Assembly: GCF_000719335.1 (NCBI RefSeq)
Contig: NZ_JOGB01000022.1
Location: 1-64,000 of the forward strand
Source: Streptomyces sp. NRRL S-87
GTDB lineage: Bacteria; Actinomycetota; Actinomycetes; Streptomycetales; Streptomycetaceae
Reading direction: 5' to 3'
Length of the DNA stretch: 64,000 bases
Positions 16,862-26,121 of this stretch are shown here, one piece after another. The notes beneath the pieces are model-generated. The model was not told the origin of the DNA. It saw only the letters and a program-made list of their open reading frames with translations, and did no database searches. The position numbers and the translations under genes are program-made. Position 1 is the stretch's first letter. Each line of letters opens with the position of its first letter.

Positions 16862-19800
16862 ATGCTTTGCACTACCGATCGCGGTACGAGACGTTCCAGA
16901 TCCCTGGCGCTGTCCCGCGCGCTCCTGACCGCGCTCACCGCCGTGAGCCTCGTCACACCCGCTGTGCCCGCCGTCGCCCAGGACCGTGAGCCGGCGGCCG
17001 GGAGTCCGCTGTTCCTCGCGCAGCAGGAGGCCCTCGCCGAGCACCACACCGTGCCGGTGGACGACCTGACGACCCAGACCACCACGGTCAAGGCCAACCC
17101 CGACGGCTCCTTCACCTCCACCACCGCCCTCATGCCCGTCCGCGTGCAGAAGGACGGCGCGTGGGTCCCGGTGGACGCCACCCTCGGCCGCAACGCGGAC
17201 GGCACCTGGTCCCCGAAGGCCACCCCCCACGCCGTCGCCCTCTCCGGCGGCGGCAGCGGCCCGGCCGTCCGCCTCACCCACGAGGACGGCAGCCGCCTCG
17301 CGCTGACGATGCCCTTCCCGCTGCCCGCGCCGCAGGTCTCGGGCGACACCGCGCTGTACCGGTCGGTGCTCCCGGGGGTCGACCTCTCCCTCTCGGTCAC
17401 CGACCAGGGCGGCTTCAGCGACGTCCTGATCGTCCACGACAAGGCCGCCGCGGCCGACCCGCGGATCAAGGAGCTCAGGCTCAGCGCGGCCACCGACGGC
17501 CTGAAGCTCACCGCGACCCCCTCCGGCGGCCTGGAGGCCAAGACCGCCGACGGCACGCTGGACTACGTCTCCCCGCGCCCGGTCATGTGGGACTCCGCCA
17601 CCCCCGAGGCCGGCGCCCCGGGCGCCGGCCCGGCCGGCAGCACCCCGGTCGCCGCGGCCGCCTCCGCCGTCCGCGTGACCTCCCTGGCCGACACCGCCGC
17701 CGAGGCCCCGGTCTCCTCGGTGGACGGCCCCGGCGCCGGCGCCCAGGTCGACCAGGTCCCGATGACCACCACGTCGACCAGCGTGACCCTGCGCCCGGAC
17801 ACCTCCGTGCTGACCGGCCCGGACACCGTGTACCCGGTCTACATCGACCCGTACACCAACCCGGTCTCCAGCACCTCCGGCAACTACACCGAGGTCTACT
17901 CCAGCTCCACGTGCTCCAACAGCCCGCAGTACAACAAGCCGCAGTCCAACGGCGAGGGCGTCGGATACCAGCGCTGGGGCGGGGCCTGCGGCAGCGGCCT
18001 GGAGCGGTCGTTCTACGGGATCAACACCAGCGGGCTCGCCCCCGAGATGGTCATCTCCAAGGCGCTGATCACGGTCAACTCGACCTACGCGGCCAGCTGG
18101 GACTGCTCCAAGGACCAGCCCATCACGCTGCACACCACCGGGTCGATCAACTCCTCCACCACCTGGAACAACCAGCCGGGCACCAACGACAGCACCCACC
18201 CGGCCGTGCGGACCACCATCCCCAGCGCCGCCAACTCCAACAGCAGCTGCAGCAACCACACCGCCAGCTTCACGGTGACCAACCAGGCCCAGAAGATCGC
18301 CGACGCCGGCATCGACACCTGGACGGTCGCGCTCTTCGGTGACGAGTCGATCTCCAGCAGCAACGACAACTACCTGCGCGTGTCGACGGTGGTCTACCTG
18401 ACGACGACCTTCGACATCCCGCCGAGCAAGCCGTCGAACCTGTACACCACCCCGTCCGCGCTCGGCGCCTCCGGCGCCTGCGTGACCAGCGGTCTCGGCT
18501 GGATCGGCGCGACCACGTACAGCGCCGCGGGCAGCAACCTCCAGCTGCACGCCAAGCTCACCACCAACGTCTCCGGTGAACTGGCGCAGGCCTTCTACGA
18601 CTTCTTGGACCGCACCCAGCTCACCAACGGCAACCCGACCACCATCTCCAGCCCGACCAGCTCGTACGTCGCCTCCGGCACCGACGCCGTCGTCCCGGTC
18701 GGCGTCACGCTCAAGGACGGTCACGAGTACGGCTGGGACGTCTACGCGAAGACCAACTCCTCGGCCCACCTGCCCTCGCCGACCTCCGACCACTGCTGGT
18801 TCCGGACGGACTTCACCGCCCCGGAGACCCCGGACGTCACCGACAACGCCTCCTTCCCACGGGTCGGCGGCGGTGCGGGCCAGCCGGTCGTGTACGCCGC
18901 TCCGGGCCGTACCACGGACTTCAACGTCTCGGCGGCCGACCGCGCACCGGCGGCCACCTGCACCCCGGGCCCCTGCCTGTCCAGCGGCATCGACCACTTC
19001 GTCTGGCGGCTCGACGCCCAGCCCACCGCCCAGGTCGGCACCTCGGTCAATCCCGCGTCCACCGACGCGAGCGGCGTGGCCACCGCGAAGCTCACCGTCC
19101 CGGTGACCCAGTGGGGCGTCCACACCCTGTACGTGGCCGCCGTGGACAACGCCGGCAACCTCTCGCAGGCCCCGGTGAGCTACACGTACACCGTGCCGTG
19201 GAACCCGGCTACCAAGATCACCCCGGGTGACATCGGCGGCGACGGCATCCCCGACCTGCTGGCCACCACCCGCACCGGCGACCTGGTCATGCTGCCCGGC
19301 AACACCGACGCCGCGCAGCCGCTGGCGCCGGTACAGCCCCCGACCAAGGAGACCACCACCCCGGCAGGCGGCCCGGTCACCGTGGCCAAGGCCGAGCACA
19401 CGCCGGACGGCACGGGCTGGAACAACTACCTGATCGCCCACCGCGGCAGCATGCACGGCGCCGACGTGGACGACCTCTTCGCCTTCAACAAGACGACCAA
19501 GCAGCTCTACATCGTCAAGAACGACCTGGTCTCGGGCACCTCCTGGCCCAGTCCTCCGGACCCGTACTCCACGTACGGCGGGTTCACCGGCAGGCGGTAC
19601 GACTGGGTCCCCAAGGACCCGTGCCAGCCGGCGACCGAGGTGGCCGACGACTCCCGCTGCCGCACCGCCGGCTACAACGCCGCCACCTGGAACATCGACC
19701 AGCTGATCACGCCGGGCGACGTCTACGGCAACCCCTCCTACCCGGCGGTGATCACCGTCGAGGACGAGAAGCTGTGGATCTACCAAGCCGACGGCGGCGG

Positions 19801-21325
19801 CCACTTCAAGCACCCGCTGCTGCTCGGTGACGGCGACTGGTCCGGCTACACGCTCCTCGGCCCGGGCGTCGTCGGCGGCACCCTCACCACGGACGCCACC
19901 GGCAAGGGCAGCGTCAGCGGCGGCTCCTCCGTGCTCTGGGCCCGGGACGACGTGACCGGCTCGGTGATGTCCTTCCCGATCACCCTGACCGCGGGCAGCG
20001 ACGTCCCGGTGCTGCTGCACGCCCCGGTGCACACCGCGCTCACCTCCGGCGTACTCGCGACCGACGGCAGCAAACTCTGCCTCGACATCGACCACGCGCT
20101 GTATGCCAACGGCACCCGGGTCCAGATCTGGACCTGCAACCAGACCAAGGCCCAGAGCTGGACGCTGATGTCCGACGGCTCGATCCGCGCGATGGGCGGC
20201 TGCCTGGACGTCAACGGCGCCGGGGTGGACAACGGCACCATCGTGCAGCTGTGGACCTGCAACGGCTCCGCGGCCCAGAAGTGGACCCTCGGCGCCGCGG
20301 GCAGCCTGGTCAACCCGAACTCCGGCAAGTGCCTGGACGACCCGAACAGCAACAAGGCCCCCGGCACGCAGCTGTTCATCTTCACCTGCACCGGCAACCC
20401 GAACCAGAGCTGGACGGTCGGCGCCGCGGCGGGCTGGACCACCAACCCGCCTGCCCCGCTGACCCCGGTGCTTACGGCGGCCGACTACCCGGCGGTCACG
20501 TCCCCGGGTGACCTGAACAGCGCGGCCGGTGGCCCCGACGGCAACCCCGAGCTGTACGCGGTCGACGCCGCCGGCCAGCTCCTGGAGTACCCGGGCCAGG
20601 CACCGACGGGCACCTCGGCTGTCTTCGGCGCGCCCGTCTCGCTCGGTGCCGTCGGCAACACCGCCACCCACGGCTGGCGGCTCGACGAAGGCGCCGGCAC
20701 CACCGCCGCCGACTCCCCCGGCACCCTGACCGCGTCCCTGACCGGCGCGTACACCTGGGGCACGGACGCCGTCCGCGGCAAGGTGCTCCTGCTCTCCGGC
20801 TCCACCGGGTACGCGGCCACGACCGGGCCGGCGCTGAACACCTCCGCGGACTTCACCGTCTCTGCGTGGGTCAAGCTCGGCTCGACGACGGGCAACTCCA
20901 CGTTCGTGTCCCAGTCCGACGGGGCGGGCAGTGCCAACGGGTTCCAGCTGTACTACTCCTCCGGCGCCAAGGCCTGGGCCTTCGGCCGGCACAACGACGG
21001 CACCGCAGGCACGGCCTTCTCTGCCGCGTACTCGTACGGCGTGACGCCCGCGGCCGGCAAGTGGACCCACCTCACCGGCGTGTACGACGCGGACGCGAAG
21101 CAGCTGTACATCTACGTGGACGGCAAGCTCGCGGGCCAGAAGTCCTTCGGCGGCACCGTCTGGACCGCCACCGGCGGCGTGCAGATCGGCCGTCGGCTGT
21201 ACCAGTCCGCCTACGGCGAATACGCCAACGGCGCCGTGAGCGACGTACGCCTCTACCAGCGGGCCCTGCCCGCGGCGAACGCCGCGGCCACCGCCGAGCT
21301 CCCGGGCATCACCCAGCTCGACTGA
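16862..21325 (+). CDS. very large secreted protein: DNRLRE-like, FG-GAP, ricin-lectin and LamG domains
   Basis: The 1487-residue product begins with a signal peptide (basic start, LALSRALLTALTAVSLVTPAVPAVA, cleavage after AVA). The order is: N-terminal beta-rich region resembling those found beside RHS proteins (about 40-300); a DNRLRE-like segment (about 318-520, with SSTTWNNQPG); Ig/FN-like region; an FG-GAP-type repeat (DIGGDGIPDLLATTRTGDLV, about 790-1040); a ricin-type beta-trefoil with three QxW-style units (about 1060-1195, TCNQTKAQSW, CNGSAAQKW, NPNQSW); and a C-terminal LamG/concanavalin-like domain (about 1267-1487, WTHLTGVYDADAKQLYIYVDG). It probably binds cell-surface carbohydrate. 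The ATG at 16862 has GAGGAA upstream. It is divergent from the RHS toxin gene, and such proteins frequently neighbour RHS genes in Streptomyces. A terminator follows. Confidence 0.85.
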   Translation: MLCTTDRGTRRSRSLALSRALLTALTAVSLVTPAVPAVAQDREPAAGSPLFLAQQEALAEHHTVPVDDLTTQTTTVKANPDGSFTSTTALMPVRVQKDGAWVPVDATLGRNADGTWSPKATPHAVALSGGGSGPAVRLTHEDGSRLALTMPFPLPAPQVSGDTALYRSVLPGVDLSLSVTDQGGFSDVLIVHDKAAAADPRIKELRLSAATDGLKLTATPSGGLEAKTADGTLDYVSPRPVMWDSATPEAGAPGAGPAGSTPVAAAASAVRVTSLADTAAEAPVSSVDGPGAGAQVDQVPMTTTSTSVTLRPDTSVLTGPDTVYPVYIDPYTNPVSSTSGNYTEVYSSSTCSNSPQYNKPQSNGEGVGYQRWGGACGSGLERSFYGINTSGLAPEMVISKALITVNSTYAASWDCSKDQPITLHTTGSINSSTTWNNQPGTNDSTHPAVRTTIPSAANSNSSCSNHTASFTVTNQAQKIADAGIDTWTVALFGDESISSSNDNYLRVSTVVYLTTTFDIPPSKPSNLYTTPSALGASGACVTSGLGWIGATTYSAAGSNLQLHAKLTTNVSGELAQAFYDFLDRTQLTNGNPTTISSPTSSYVASGTDAVVPVGVTLKDGHEYGWDVYAKTNSSAHLPSPTSDHCWFRTDFTAPETPDVTDNASFPRVGGGAGQPVVYAAPGRTTDFNVSAADRAPAATCTPGPCLSSGIDHFVWRLDAQPTAQVGTSVNPASTDASGVATAKLTVPVTQWGVHTLYVAAVDNAGNLSQAPVSYTYTVPWNPATKITPGDIGGDGIPDLLATTRTGDLVMLPGNTDAAQPLAPVQPPTKETTTPAGGPVTVAKAEHTPDGTGWNNYLIAHRGSMHGADVDDLFAFNKTTKQLYIVKNDLVSGTSWPSPPDPYSTYGGFTGRRYDWVPKDPCQPATEVADDSRCRTAGYNAATWNIDQLITPGDVYGNPSYPAVITVEDEKLWIYQADGGGHFKHPLLLGDGDWSGYTLLGPGVVGGTLTTDATGKGSVSGGSSVLWARDDVTGSVMSFPITLTAGSDVPVLLHAPVHTALTSGVLATDGSKLCLDIDHALYANGTRVQIWTCNQTKAQSWTLMSDGSIRAMGGCLDVNGAGVDNGTIVQLWTCNGSAAQKWTLGAAGSLVNPNSGKCLDDPNSNKAPGTQLFIFTCTGNPNQSWTVGAAAGWTTNPPAPLTPVLTAADYPAVTSPGDLNSAAGGPDGNPELYAVDAAGQLLEYPGQAPTGTSAVFGAPVSLGAVGNTATHGWRLDEGAGTTAADSPGTLTASLTGAYTWGTDAVRGKVLLLSGSTGYAATTGPALNTSADFTVSAWVKLGSTTGNSTFVSQSDGAGSANGFQLYYSSGAKAWAFGRHNDGTAGTAFSAAYSYGVTPAAGKWTHLTGVYDADAKQLYIYVDGKLAGQKSFGGTVWTATGGVQIGRRLYQSAYGEYANGAVSDVRLYQRALPAANAAATAELPGITQLD

Positions 21326-21339
21326 CCCGCACACCCGAC

Positions 21340-21372
21340 GGCGGCCCGGTTCCCCCAGGGAACCGGGCCGCC
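21340..21372 (+). terminator. terminator after the lectin/LamG gene
   Basis: GGCGGCCCGGTTCCC (21340-21354) pairs perfectly with GGGAACCGGGCCGCC (21358-21372), a 15-bp stem with a three-base loop, 15 bases after the stop codon. Confidence 0.85.
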
Positions 21373-21453
21373 GCCGTGCAACCGGGTCCGGTCCGGGCGG
21401 CGTCCTTCCGGGTGACACCACTGTCCCCACTACCTGGAGAACCGGGGGACGCA

Positions 21454-21996
21454 ATGCCGAACATCCGCCACCGCCGTCTCGTGGCCACGGCCACGGGCGT
21501 CGCCCTCGCCCTCGGGGCCGGCCTCGCCGTGCCCGTCACCGCCTCCGCGGCGCCGGTCCGGGCCGCCGGGCAGCCGACCTCCGTCACGCCGGGCTTCACC
21601 ACCCCTCTGGTGGTCAACGCCCGCACCGGCGCGCACTGCACGTACGACCGGCTCGTCATCGACATCCAGGGCACGATGCCCACCACCTCCGTCAAGCGGG
21701 TCCCCGTCCTGCGCTACGACGGTTCGGGCCGGAGGGTGCCGCTGCCCGGGCGGTACTTCCTGGAGATCAAGCTGACGCCCGCCGCCGCCCACGACGCGGC
21801 CGGCCACAACGTCTACAAGGGCCCGAAGCTGAAGCGGCTCACGCTGCCCAAGCTCAAGGGCATCGCCCTGACCGGCGACTTCGAGGGTGTGGTCACCTTC
21901 GGAACCGCCTTCCACACCTATCCGAAGTACACGACCAAGAAGCTGCACCACCCCGAGCGCTTCGTGCTCGACGTGCAGCACGCGAACGTCTGCTGA
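21454..21996 (+). CDS. secreted AMIN-like domain protein
   Basis: The 180-residue protein has a Sec signal peptide (RHRRLVATATGVALALGAGLA, then VTASAAP). The mature part has a beta-strand pattern with YDRLVIDIQGTMPTTSV near the start and ERFVLDVQH at the end, the layout of the actinobacterial AMIN-like proteins, whose founding AMIN domain targets cell-wall amidases. Only two cysteines remain (C of HCTYDR and the C-terminal one). The ATG at 21454 has GGGGGAC upstream. It is a single-gene unit between terminators at 21340 and 22018. The precise function is unknown. Confidence 0.78.
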   Translation: MPNIRHRRLVATATGVALALGAGLAVPVTASAAPVRAAGQPTSVTPGFTTPLVVNARTGAHCTYDRLVIDIQGTMPTTSVKRVPVLRYDGSGRRVPLPGRYFLEIKLTPAAAHDAAGHNVYKGPKLKRLTLPKLKGIALTGDFEGVVTFGTAFHTYPKYTTKKLHHPERFVLDVQHANVC

Positions 21997-22017
21997 CGGC
22001 GCTCGCGGCACGGGGCC

Positions 22018-22050
22018 GGGGGCCGGGACGCGGATCGCGTCCCGGCCCCC
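22018..22050 (+). terminator. terminator after AMIN-like gene
   Basis: GGGGGCCGGGACGCG (22018-22032) pairs with CGCGTCCCGGCCCCC (22036-22050), a 15-bp stem with a GAT loop, 21 bases after the stop. It separates the AMIN-like gene from the cobalamin leader. Confidence 0.85.
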
Positions 22051-22138
22051 TCGCGTTCCCCCTCGCCTCCGGTGGCGGTCGTGCCGGGGTGGAGGGCGGG
22101 TTGTCCCTCCCGCACTCGGGCGATTAGGGTCAATGGGC

Positions 22139-22303
22139 CTTGGTGTACGGGAAACCGGTGCGAAACCGGTGCGGCCCTCGCCACTGTGATCGGGAAGTCC
22201 GGCTCCACTCCTCGCGGAAGCCACTGGGCTGCCGCGGTTGACCACCGCGCCGGCCCGGGAAGGCGGGGTCCGGGCATCAGCACCCGTGAGCCAGGAGACC
22301 GAC
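22139..22303 (+). promoter_or_regulatory. cobalamin riboswitch upstream of cbiMNQO
   Basis: The leader shows the B12-aptamer landmarks in order: GGGAAACCGGTG (about 22149-22160), GCGGCCCTCGCCACTGT (22171-22187), a CCACTGGG (22221-22228), CCGGGAAGGCGGGG (about 22254-22267), and the B12 box-like GAGCCAGGAGACC (22288-22300). The cbiM start is 48 bases further on. In the known family coenzyme B12 binding reduces expression of cobalt-uptake or B12 genes, so the transporter should be lowered when B12 is plentiful. Confidence 0.92.
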
Positions 22304-22350
22304 CAGGGTGCGTCGTCCATCCACGAGGTGCTGGAGAGGTCTCCCCACAC

Positions 22351-23052
22351 ATGCACATAGCCGAGGGCTTCCTGCCCCCGTTGCACGCCGCCGCCTGGGG
22401 CGTGGCGTCCGCCCCCTTCGTCGCGCACGGCGTCCGCGCCCTGACCCGCGAGGTGAAGGAGAACCCCGAGAGCACCCTGCTGCTCGGCGCGTCCGGAGCG
22501 TTCACCTTCGTCCTGTCCGCCCTGAAGATCCCCTCGGTGACGGGCAGTTGCTCGCACCCCACGGGCACGGGCCTGGGCGCGATCCTGTTCCGGCCGCCCG
22601 TCATGGCGGTACTGGGCACCATCACTCTGCTCTTCCAGGCCCTGCTGCTGGCCCACGGGGGCCTGACGACGCTGGGCGCGAACGTCTTCTCGATGGCGAT
22701 CGCGGGGCCGTGGGCGGGCTACGCGGCGTACCGGCTGCTGCGCCGGTTCGACCTGCCGCTGATGGTCCCGGTGTTCGTCGGCGCCTTCGTCGCCGACCTG
22801 AGCACCTACTGCGTCACCAGCGTGCAGCTGGCGCTGGCCTTCCCGGACCCCTCGTCCGGTTTCGCGGGCGCGCTCGCGAAGTTCGGCGGCATCTTCGCCG
22901 TCACCCAGGTGCCTCTCGCGGTGAGCGAGGGCCTGCTGACCGTGCTGGTCGTGCGGCTGCTCGTGCAGTCCAGCAAGGGCGACCTGACGCGGCTCGGGGT
23001 GCTCCCCGGCACGGCCGCGCGGGCCGAGGACGACGGGGCGGCCGTCCGATGA
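22351..23052 (+). CDS. cbiM: cobalt ECF-type transporter substrate-binding component CbiM
   Basis: The 233-residue integral membrane protein is the S component of a cobalt ECF transporter. The N-terminus reads Met-His-Ile-Ala-Glu-Gly, where Met1 and His2 bind the metal in the known family. Segments such as [25 protein letters not shown] and the [19 protein letters not shown] region are characteristic. About six membrane segments are visible. The ATG at 22351 (exactly at the conserved MHIAEG) follows GGAGAGG. The stop overlaps the cbiN start (ATGA), and expression sits under the cobalamin riboswitch. Confidence 0.96.
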   Translation: MHIAEGFLPPLHAAAWGVASAPFVAHGVRALTREVKENPESTLLLGASGAFTFVLSALKIPSVTGSCSHPTGTGLGAILFRPPVMAVLGTITLLFQALLLAHGGLTTLGANVFSMAIAGPWAGYAAYRLLRRFDLPLMVPVFVGAFVADLSTYCVTSVQLALAFPDPSSGFAGALAKFGGIFAVTQVPLAVSEGLLTVLVVRLLVQSSKGDLTRLGVLPGTAARAEDDGAAVR

Positions 23053-23534
23053 GCCGGAACGCGAAGATCAACACGCTGCTCCTCGTCCTGGTCGCCGCGC
23101 TGGCGGTGCTGCCGCTCGTGCTGGGGCTGGGCGAGGGCAAGGACGAGCCGTTCACGGGCGCGGACGCGCAGGCCGAGGCGGCGATCACCGAGCTGGAGCC
23201 GGACTACGAGCCGTGGTTCGCTCCGCTGTACGAACCGCCGTCCGGCGAGATCGAGTCCGCGTTGTTCGCCCTCCAGGCGGCCCTGGGCGCGGGCGTCCTG
23301 GCGTACTACTTCGGGGTGCGCCGGGGCCGCCGGCAGGGCCGGGAGGAGGGCCTCCGGGAAGGCAGGGCGTGGTCCCGGGCGGCGGTGGTGGCCGCGGCCG
23401 CCGCGCTGGACGAGGCCGAGGCGAAGACCGCGGCGCGGCCCGGGCCGGCGCCGGGCACGACCGCCGCGCCGGAGGGGTCGGGGGCGGCCGGGGCCGCGCG
23501 TGCCGGTGACGACGCGCCCCGCGGGGAGTCGTAG
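23049..23534 (+). CDS. cbiN: cobalt transporter accessory component CbiN
   Basis: The 161-residue protein has two hydrophobic segments ([21 protein letters not shown] and the one around [17 protein letters not shown]) separated by an acidic extracellular loop with the family segment [21 protein letters not shown]. It assists CbiM in cobalt uptake. It is longer than usual (about 100 residues elsewhere): after the second helix there is a basic stretch ([16 protein letters not shown]) and an Ala/Pro-rich tail. It starts inside the cbiM stop (ATGA) and is followed by cbiQ three bases later. Confidence 0.9.
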   Translation: MSRNAKINTLLLVLVAALAVLPLVLGLGEGKDEPFTGADAQAEAAITELEPDYEPWFAPLYEPPSGEIESALFALQAALGAGVLAYYFGVRRGRRQGREEGLREGRAWSRAAVVAAAAALDEAEAKTAARPGPAPGTTAAPEGSGAAGAARAGDDAPRGES

Positions 23535-23537
23535 CCG

Positions 23538-24287
23538 GTGCTCCCCATCGACGCGGCGGCCCACGGCAGCCGCTGGCGCCACCGCCACCCGGCCGAGAAG
23601 GCCGTGCTCGGACTCGGCCTGACGGTCGCCGCGGTCTGCCTGCCGCCCTGGCCGGGCGGGCCGCTGGTGTCGGCCGCCGCGCTCGGGGTGCTGCTCGGGC
23701 CGGCCGGGGTGGCGCCCCGTCAGCTGTGGCGGGCCTTCCGGGTGCCGCTCGGCTTCTGCGTGACCGGGGCGCTGCCGCTGCTGGTCCGGCTCGGCGGCCC
23801 GGACGGCTGGGTCTCGGCGGCCCCGGGCGGCCCGGGTCAGGCCGTGGACCTGCTGCTGCGCACGTCCGCCGCGTCCCTCGGGGTGCTGCTGTTCGCGTTC
23901 ACCACCCCGGTCTCGGACCTGCTGCCCCGCCTGGTGCGGGCGGGGGTGCCGGCACCCGTGGTGGACGTGGCGCTCGTCATGTACCGGATCGGCTTCCTGC
24001 TGCTGGACGCGGTGGCCCGGATCCGGCACGCGCAGGCCGCCCGGCTGGGGCACACCAGCCGGGCGGCGGCCTGGCGTTCGCTGGCCGGGCTGGCCGCCAC
24101 GGCGTTCGTCCGCGCCTTCGACCGGGCCGCCCGGCTCCAGTCGGGGCTGGCCGGACGCGGGTACGACGGGACGCTGCGCGTCCTGGTCCCGGAGGCGGCG
24201 GTGTCGTGGCGCTTCCTGGGCGCCACCGGCGCCCTGCTGGCCGCGGTCGCCGCGGCGACGTACGGACTGAGAGGACTGGGGCTGTGA
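23538..24287 (+). CDS. cbiQ: cobalt ECF transporter transmembrane component CbiQ
   Basis: The 249-residue protein is the T component, which couples the ATPase CbiO to CbiM. It has several membrane segments and the typical cytoplasmic coupling helices with small-residue/Arg-Gly signatures: DAVARIRHAQAARLG and FDRAARLQSGLAGRGYDG. The GTG at 23538 lies three bases past the cbiN stop. The last codons overlap the next gene (GTGA), which shows tight translational coupling. Confidence 0.94.
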   Translation: MLPIDAAAHGSRWRHRHPAEKAVLGLGLTVAAVCLPPWPGGPLVSAAALGVLLGPAGVAPRQLWRAFRVPLGFCVTGALPLLVRLGGPDGWVSAAPGGPGQAVDLLLRTSAASLGVLLFAFTTPVSDLLPRLVRAGVPAPVVDVALVMYRIGFLLLDAVARIRHAQAARLGHTSRAAAWRSLAGLAATAFVRAFDRAARLQSGLAGRGYDGTLRVLVPEAAVSWRFLGATGALLAAVAAATYGLRGLGL

Positions 24288-25183
24288 GGCCGAAGGAGCC
24301 GACGGAGCCGGCGGGGACACCGCAGGGCGCGGGGACGCCGCAGGGCGCCGGAGCGGCGCTCGTGCAGCTGGTGGGCGCGGGGTACGCGTACGAGGACGGG
24401 CCGGCGGTCCTGGCGGGGCTCGACTTCGCCGTGCCGCGGGGGCGCACGATGGCGCTGCTCGGCCGCAACGGGGCCGGCAAGACCACGCTGATGCGGCTGC
24501 TGAGCGGCGGGCTGCGGCCCGGTTCGGGCGAGCTGCGGCTGGACGGCGAGCGGGTGCGGTACGACCGGGCCGGCCTGACCCGGCTGCGCACCTCCGTGCA
24601 GCTGGTCACCCAGGACCCCGACGACCAGCTGTTCGCGGCGTCGGTGGGCCAGGACGTGTCGTTCGGGCCGCTGAACCTCGGGCTGCCGGAGCCGGAGGTG
24701 CGGGCCCGGGTGGACGAGGCCCTGGCCGCCCTCGACATCACGGCCCTGCGGGACCGCCCCACGCACCTCCTCTCGTACGGGCAGCGCAAGCGGGCGGCGA
24801 TCGCGGGGGCGGTGGCCATGCGGCCCCGGCTGCTGATCCTGGACGAGCCGACGGCGGGCCTCGACCCGCAGGGCCAGGAGCGGCTGCTGGCGGCGCTGGC
24901 CGGGCTGCGGGAGCTGGGCACGACGGTGGTCATGGCCACGCACGACGTGGACCTGGCCCTGCGCTGGGCGGACGACGCGGCGGTGCTGGTGCCGGAGGGG
25001 GTGCGTACCGGCCCGGCGCCCGAGCTGCTGGCCGACCCGGACCTGCTGGCCAGGGCGGGTCTGCGGCTGCCCTGGCCGACGGCGGTCACGGCGGTGCTGC
25101 GCGAGCGGGGCCTGCTGGCCCCCGACGTCCCGGGCCCGCGCACCCCGGAGGCCCTGGCGGCCTGGTCGGCGGCGAACCGCTGA
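24284..25183 (+). CDS. cbiO: cobalt ECF transporter ATP-binding protein CbiO
   Basis: The 299-residue ABC ATPase energises cobalt uptake. Walker A is GRNGAGKT (residues 60-67), the Q-loop is in VTQDPDDQLF, the signature is LSYGQRKR, Walker B is LLILDEPTAGLD, and the H-loop is in MATHDVDLA. The first 25 residues contain a small duplicated Thr-Pro-Gln-Gly-Ala-Gly and are probably disordered. The GTG at 24284 overlaps the cbiQ stop. It closes the cbiMNQO operon under the B12 riboswitch. The next gene begins 34 bases later from what seems to be its own promoter. Confidence 0.95.
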   Translation: MRPKEPTEPAGTPQGAGTPQGAGAALVQLVGAGYAYEDGPAVLAGLDFAVPRGRTMALLGRNGAGKTTLMRLLSGGLRPGSGELRLDGERVRYDRAGLTRLRTSVQLVTQDPDDQLFAASVGQDVSFGPLNLGLPEPEVRARVDEALAALDITALRDRPTHLLSYGQRKRAAIAGAVAMRPRLLILDEPTAGLDPQGQERLLAALAGLRELGTTVVMATHDVDLALRWADDAAVLVPEGVRTGPAPELLADPDLLARAGLRLPWPTAVTAVLRERGLLAPDVPGPRTPEALAAWSAANR

Positions 25184-25217
25184 CCGGCGGCGGGCAGCGC
25201 GCTCCTAGGATGACCGC
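25180..25217 (+). promoter_or_regulatory. probable leaderless promoter of the PadR gene
   Basis: TAGGAT (25206-25211) is a good -10 element, and its predicted start would fall at about the ATG at 25218, giving a transcript with almost no leader; no ribosome-binding site is visible before the ATG. A weak -35 candidate CTGACC is at 25180-25185, though the spacing (20) is long. Confidence 0.45.
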
Positions 25218-25778
25218 ATGTCACTGCCGCACGCGATCCTCACCGCACTGCTGGAGAAGCCGTCCTCCGGGCTGGAGCTGACCCGGCGGTTCGACAGGTC
25301 GATCGGCTACTTCTGGTCGGCCACCCACCAGCAGATCTACCGCGAGCTGGGGAAGCTGGAGGAGGCGGGGCTGATCCGGGCGCTGCCGACCGAGGTGCCC
25401 GCGCGCGGGCAGAAGAAGGAGTTCGAGGTGCTGCCGGCCGGGCGCGAGGAGCTGGTCCGGTGGGTCGGCGAGAGCCAGGACCCCAAGCCGATCCGGGACC
25501 CGCTGCTGCTGCGGCTGCGGGCGGCGGGCGTGGTCGGGGTGGCCGGCCTGGCGGCCGAGCTGCGCCGGCACGAGGAGCTGCACCGCGGGCAGCTGGAGGT
25601 GTACGAGGCCATCGAGGCGCGGGACTTCCCGCCCGGGCGGCGCACGGCGGACGAGGACCGGCTGCGGCGGCTGGTGCTGCGGGGCGGGATCGAGCTGGAG
25701 ACGTTCTGGCTGCGGTGGCTCGCGGAGGCGCTGCCGGAGGTCTCGGACATGAGCGCGCCGGGTGAGGAGCGGGCCTAG
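25218..25778 (+). CDS. PadR family transcriptional regulator
   Basis: The 186-residue cytoplasmic protein has an N-terminal PadR winged helix (MSLPHAILTALLEKPSSG, then SIGYFWSATHQQIYRELGKLEEAGLI, then LTEVP-type wing) and a C-terminal helical dimerisation region ending WLRWLAEALPE. PadR proteins usually repress detoxification or transport genes in response to small aromatic ligands. The neighbours give no clear target. The start at 25218 is set by the conserved beginning and by the TAGGAT -10 box just before it. Confidence 0.85.
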   Translation: MSLPHAILTALLEKPSSGLELTRRFDRSIGYFWSATHQQIYRELGKLEEAGLIRALPTEVPARGQKKEFEVLPAGREELVRWVGESQDPKPIRDPLLLRLRAAGVVGVAGLAAELRRHEELHRGQLEVYEAIEARDFPPGRRTADEDRLRRLVLRGGIELETFWLRWLAEALPEVSDMSAPGEERA

Positions 25779-25826
25779 GGGTGTCCCCCGGGCGGCTCCC
25801 CACCCGGCGGCCGGGGTGGCTCTCGA

Positions 25827-26039
25827 CTACTTGTTCAGGGCGGCCCAGAACTCGTCGAAGCTCATCTTGCCGTCGTGGTTGCTGTCCTTGGAGGCGATGA
25901 CGGCCTCGGCGACCGGGCCGGTCACGAAGGGGTCGCCCATCTCGGCCATGGCGTGCTTGAACTCCTCCGGAGTCACGTAGCCGTCGCCGTCCACGTCGAA
26001 CCGGCCGAAGGTCTCGCGTGCGCTGTCGATGTCCGCCAC
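25827..26039 (-). CDS. small EF-hand calcium-binding protein
   Basis: The 70-residue acidic protein has two EF-hand calcium loops: DVDGDGYVTPEE (residues about 12-23) and DSNHDGKMSFDE (about 48-59). There is no signal peptide. Streptomyces chromosomes encode several such small cytosolic calcium binders, some linked to aerial growth. The GTG at 26039 is preferred over the upstream ATG (26108) because AAAGGGG sits upstream and the N-terminus then matches the usual 70-residue size. Confidence 0.85.
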   Translation of the reverse strand: MADIDSARETFGRFDVDGDGYVTPEEFKHAMAEMGDPFVTGPVAEAVIASKDSNHDGKMSFDEFWAALNK

Positions 26040-26121
26040 TGGGATCCACCCCTTTGCTGGTGCTTGCTGACCGGGCAAGGTTAGCGACCCCTCGCGCGGG
26101 CGCGGCACCCAGGGGACGCCC

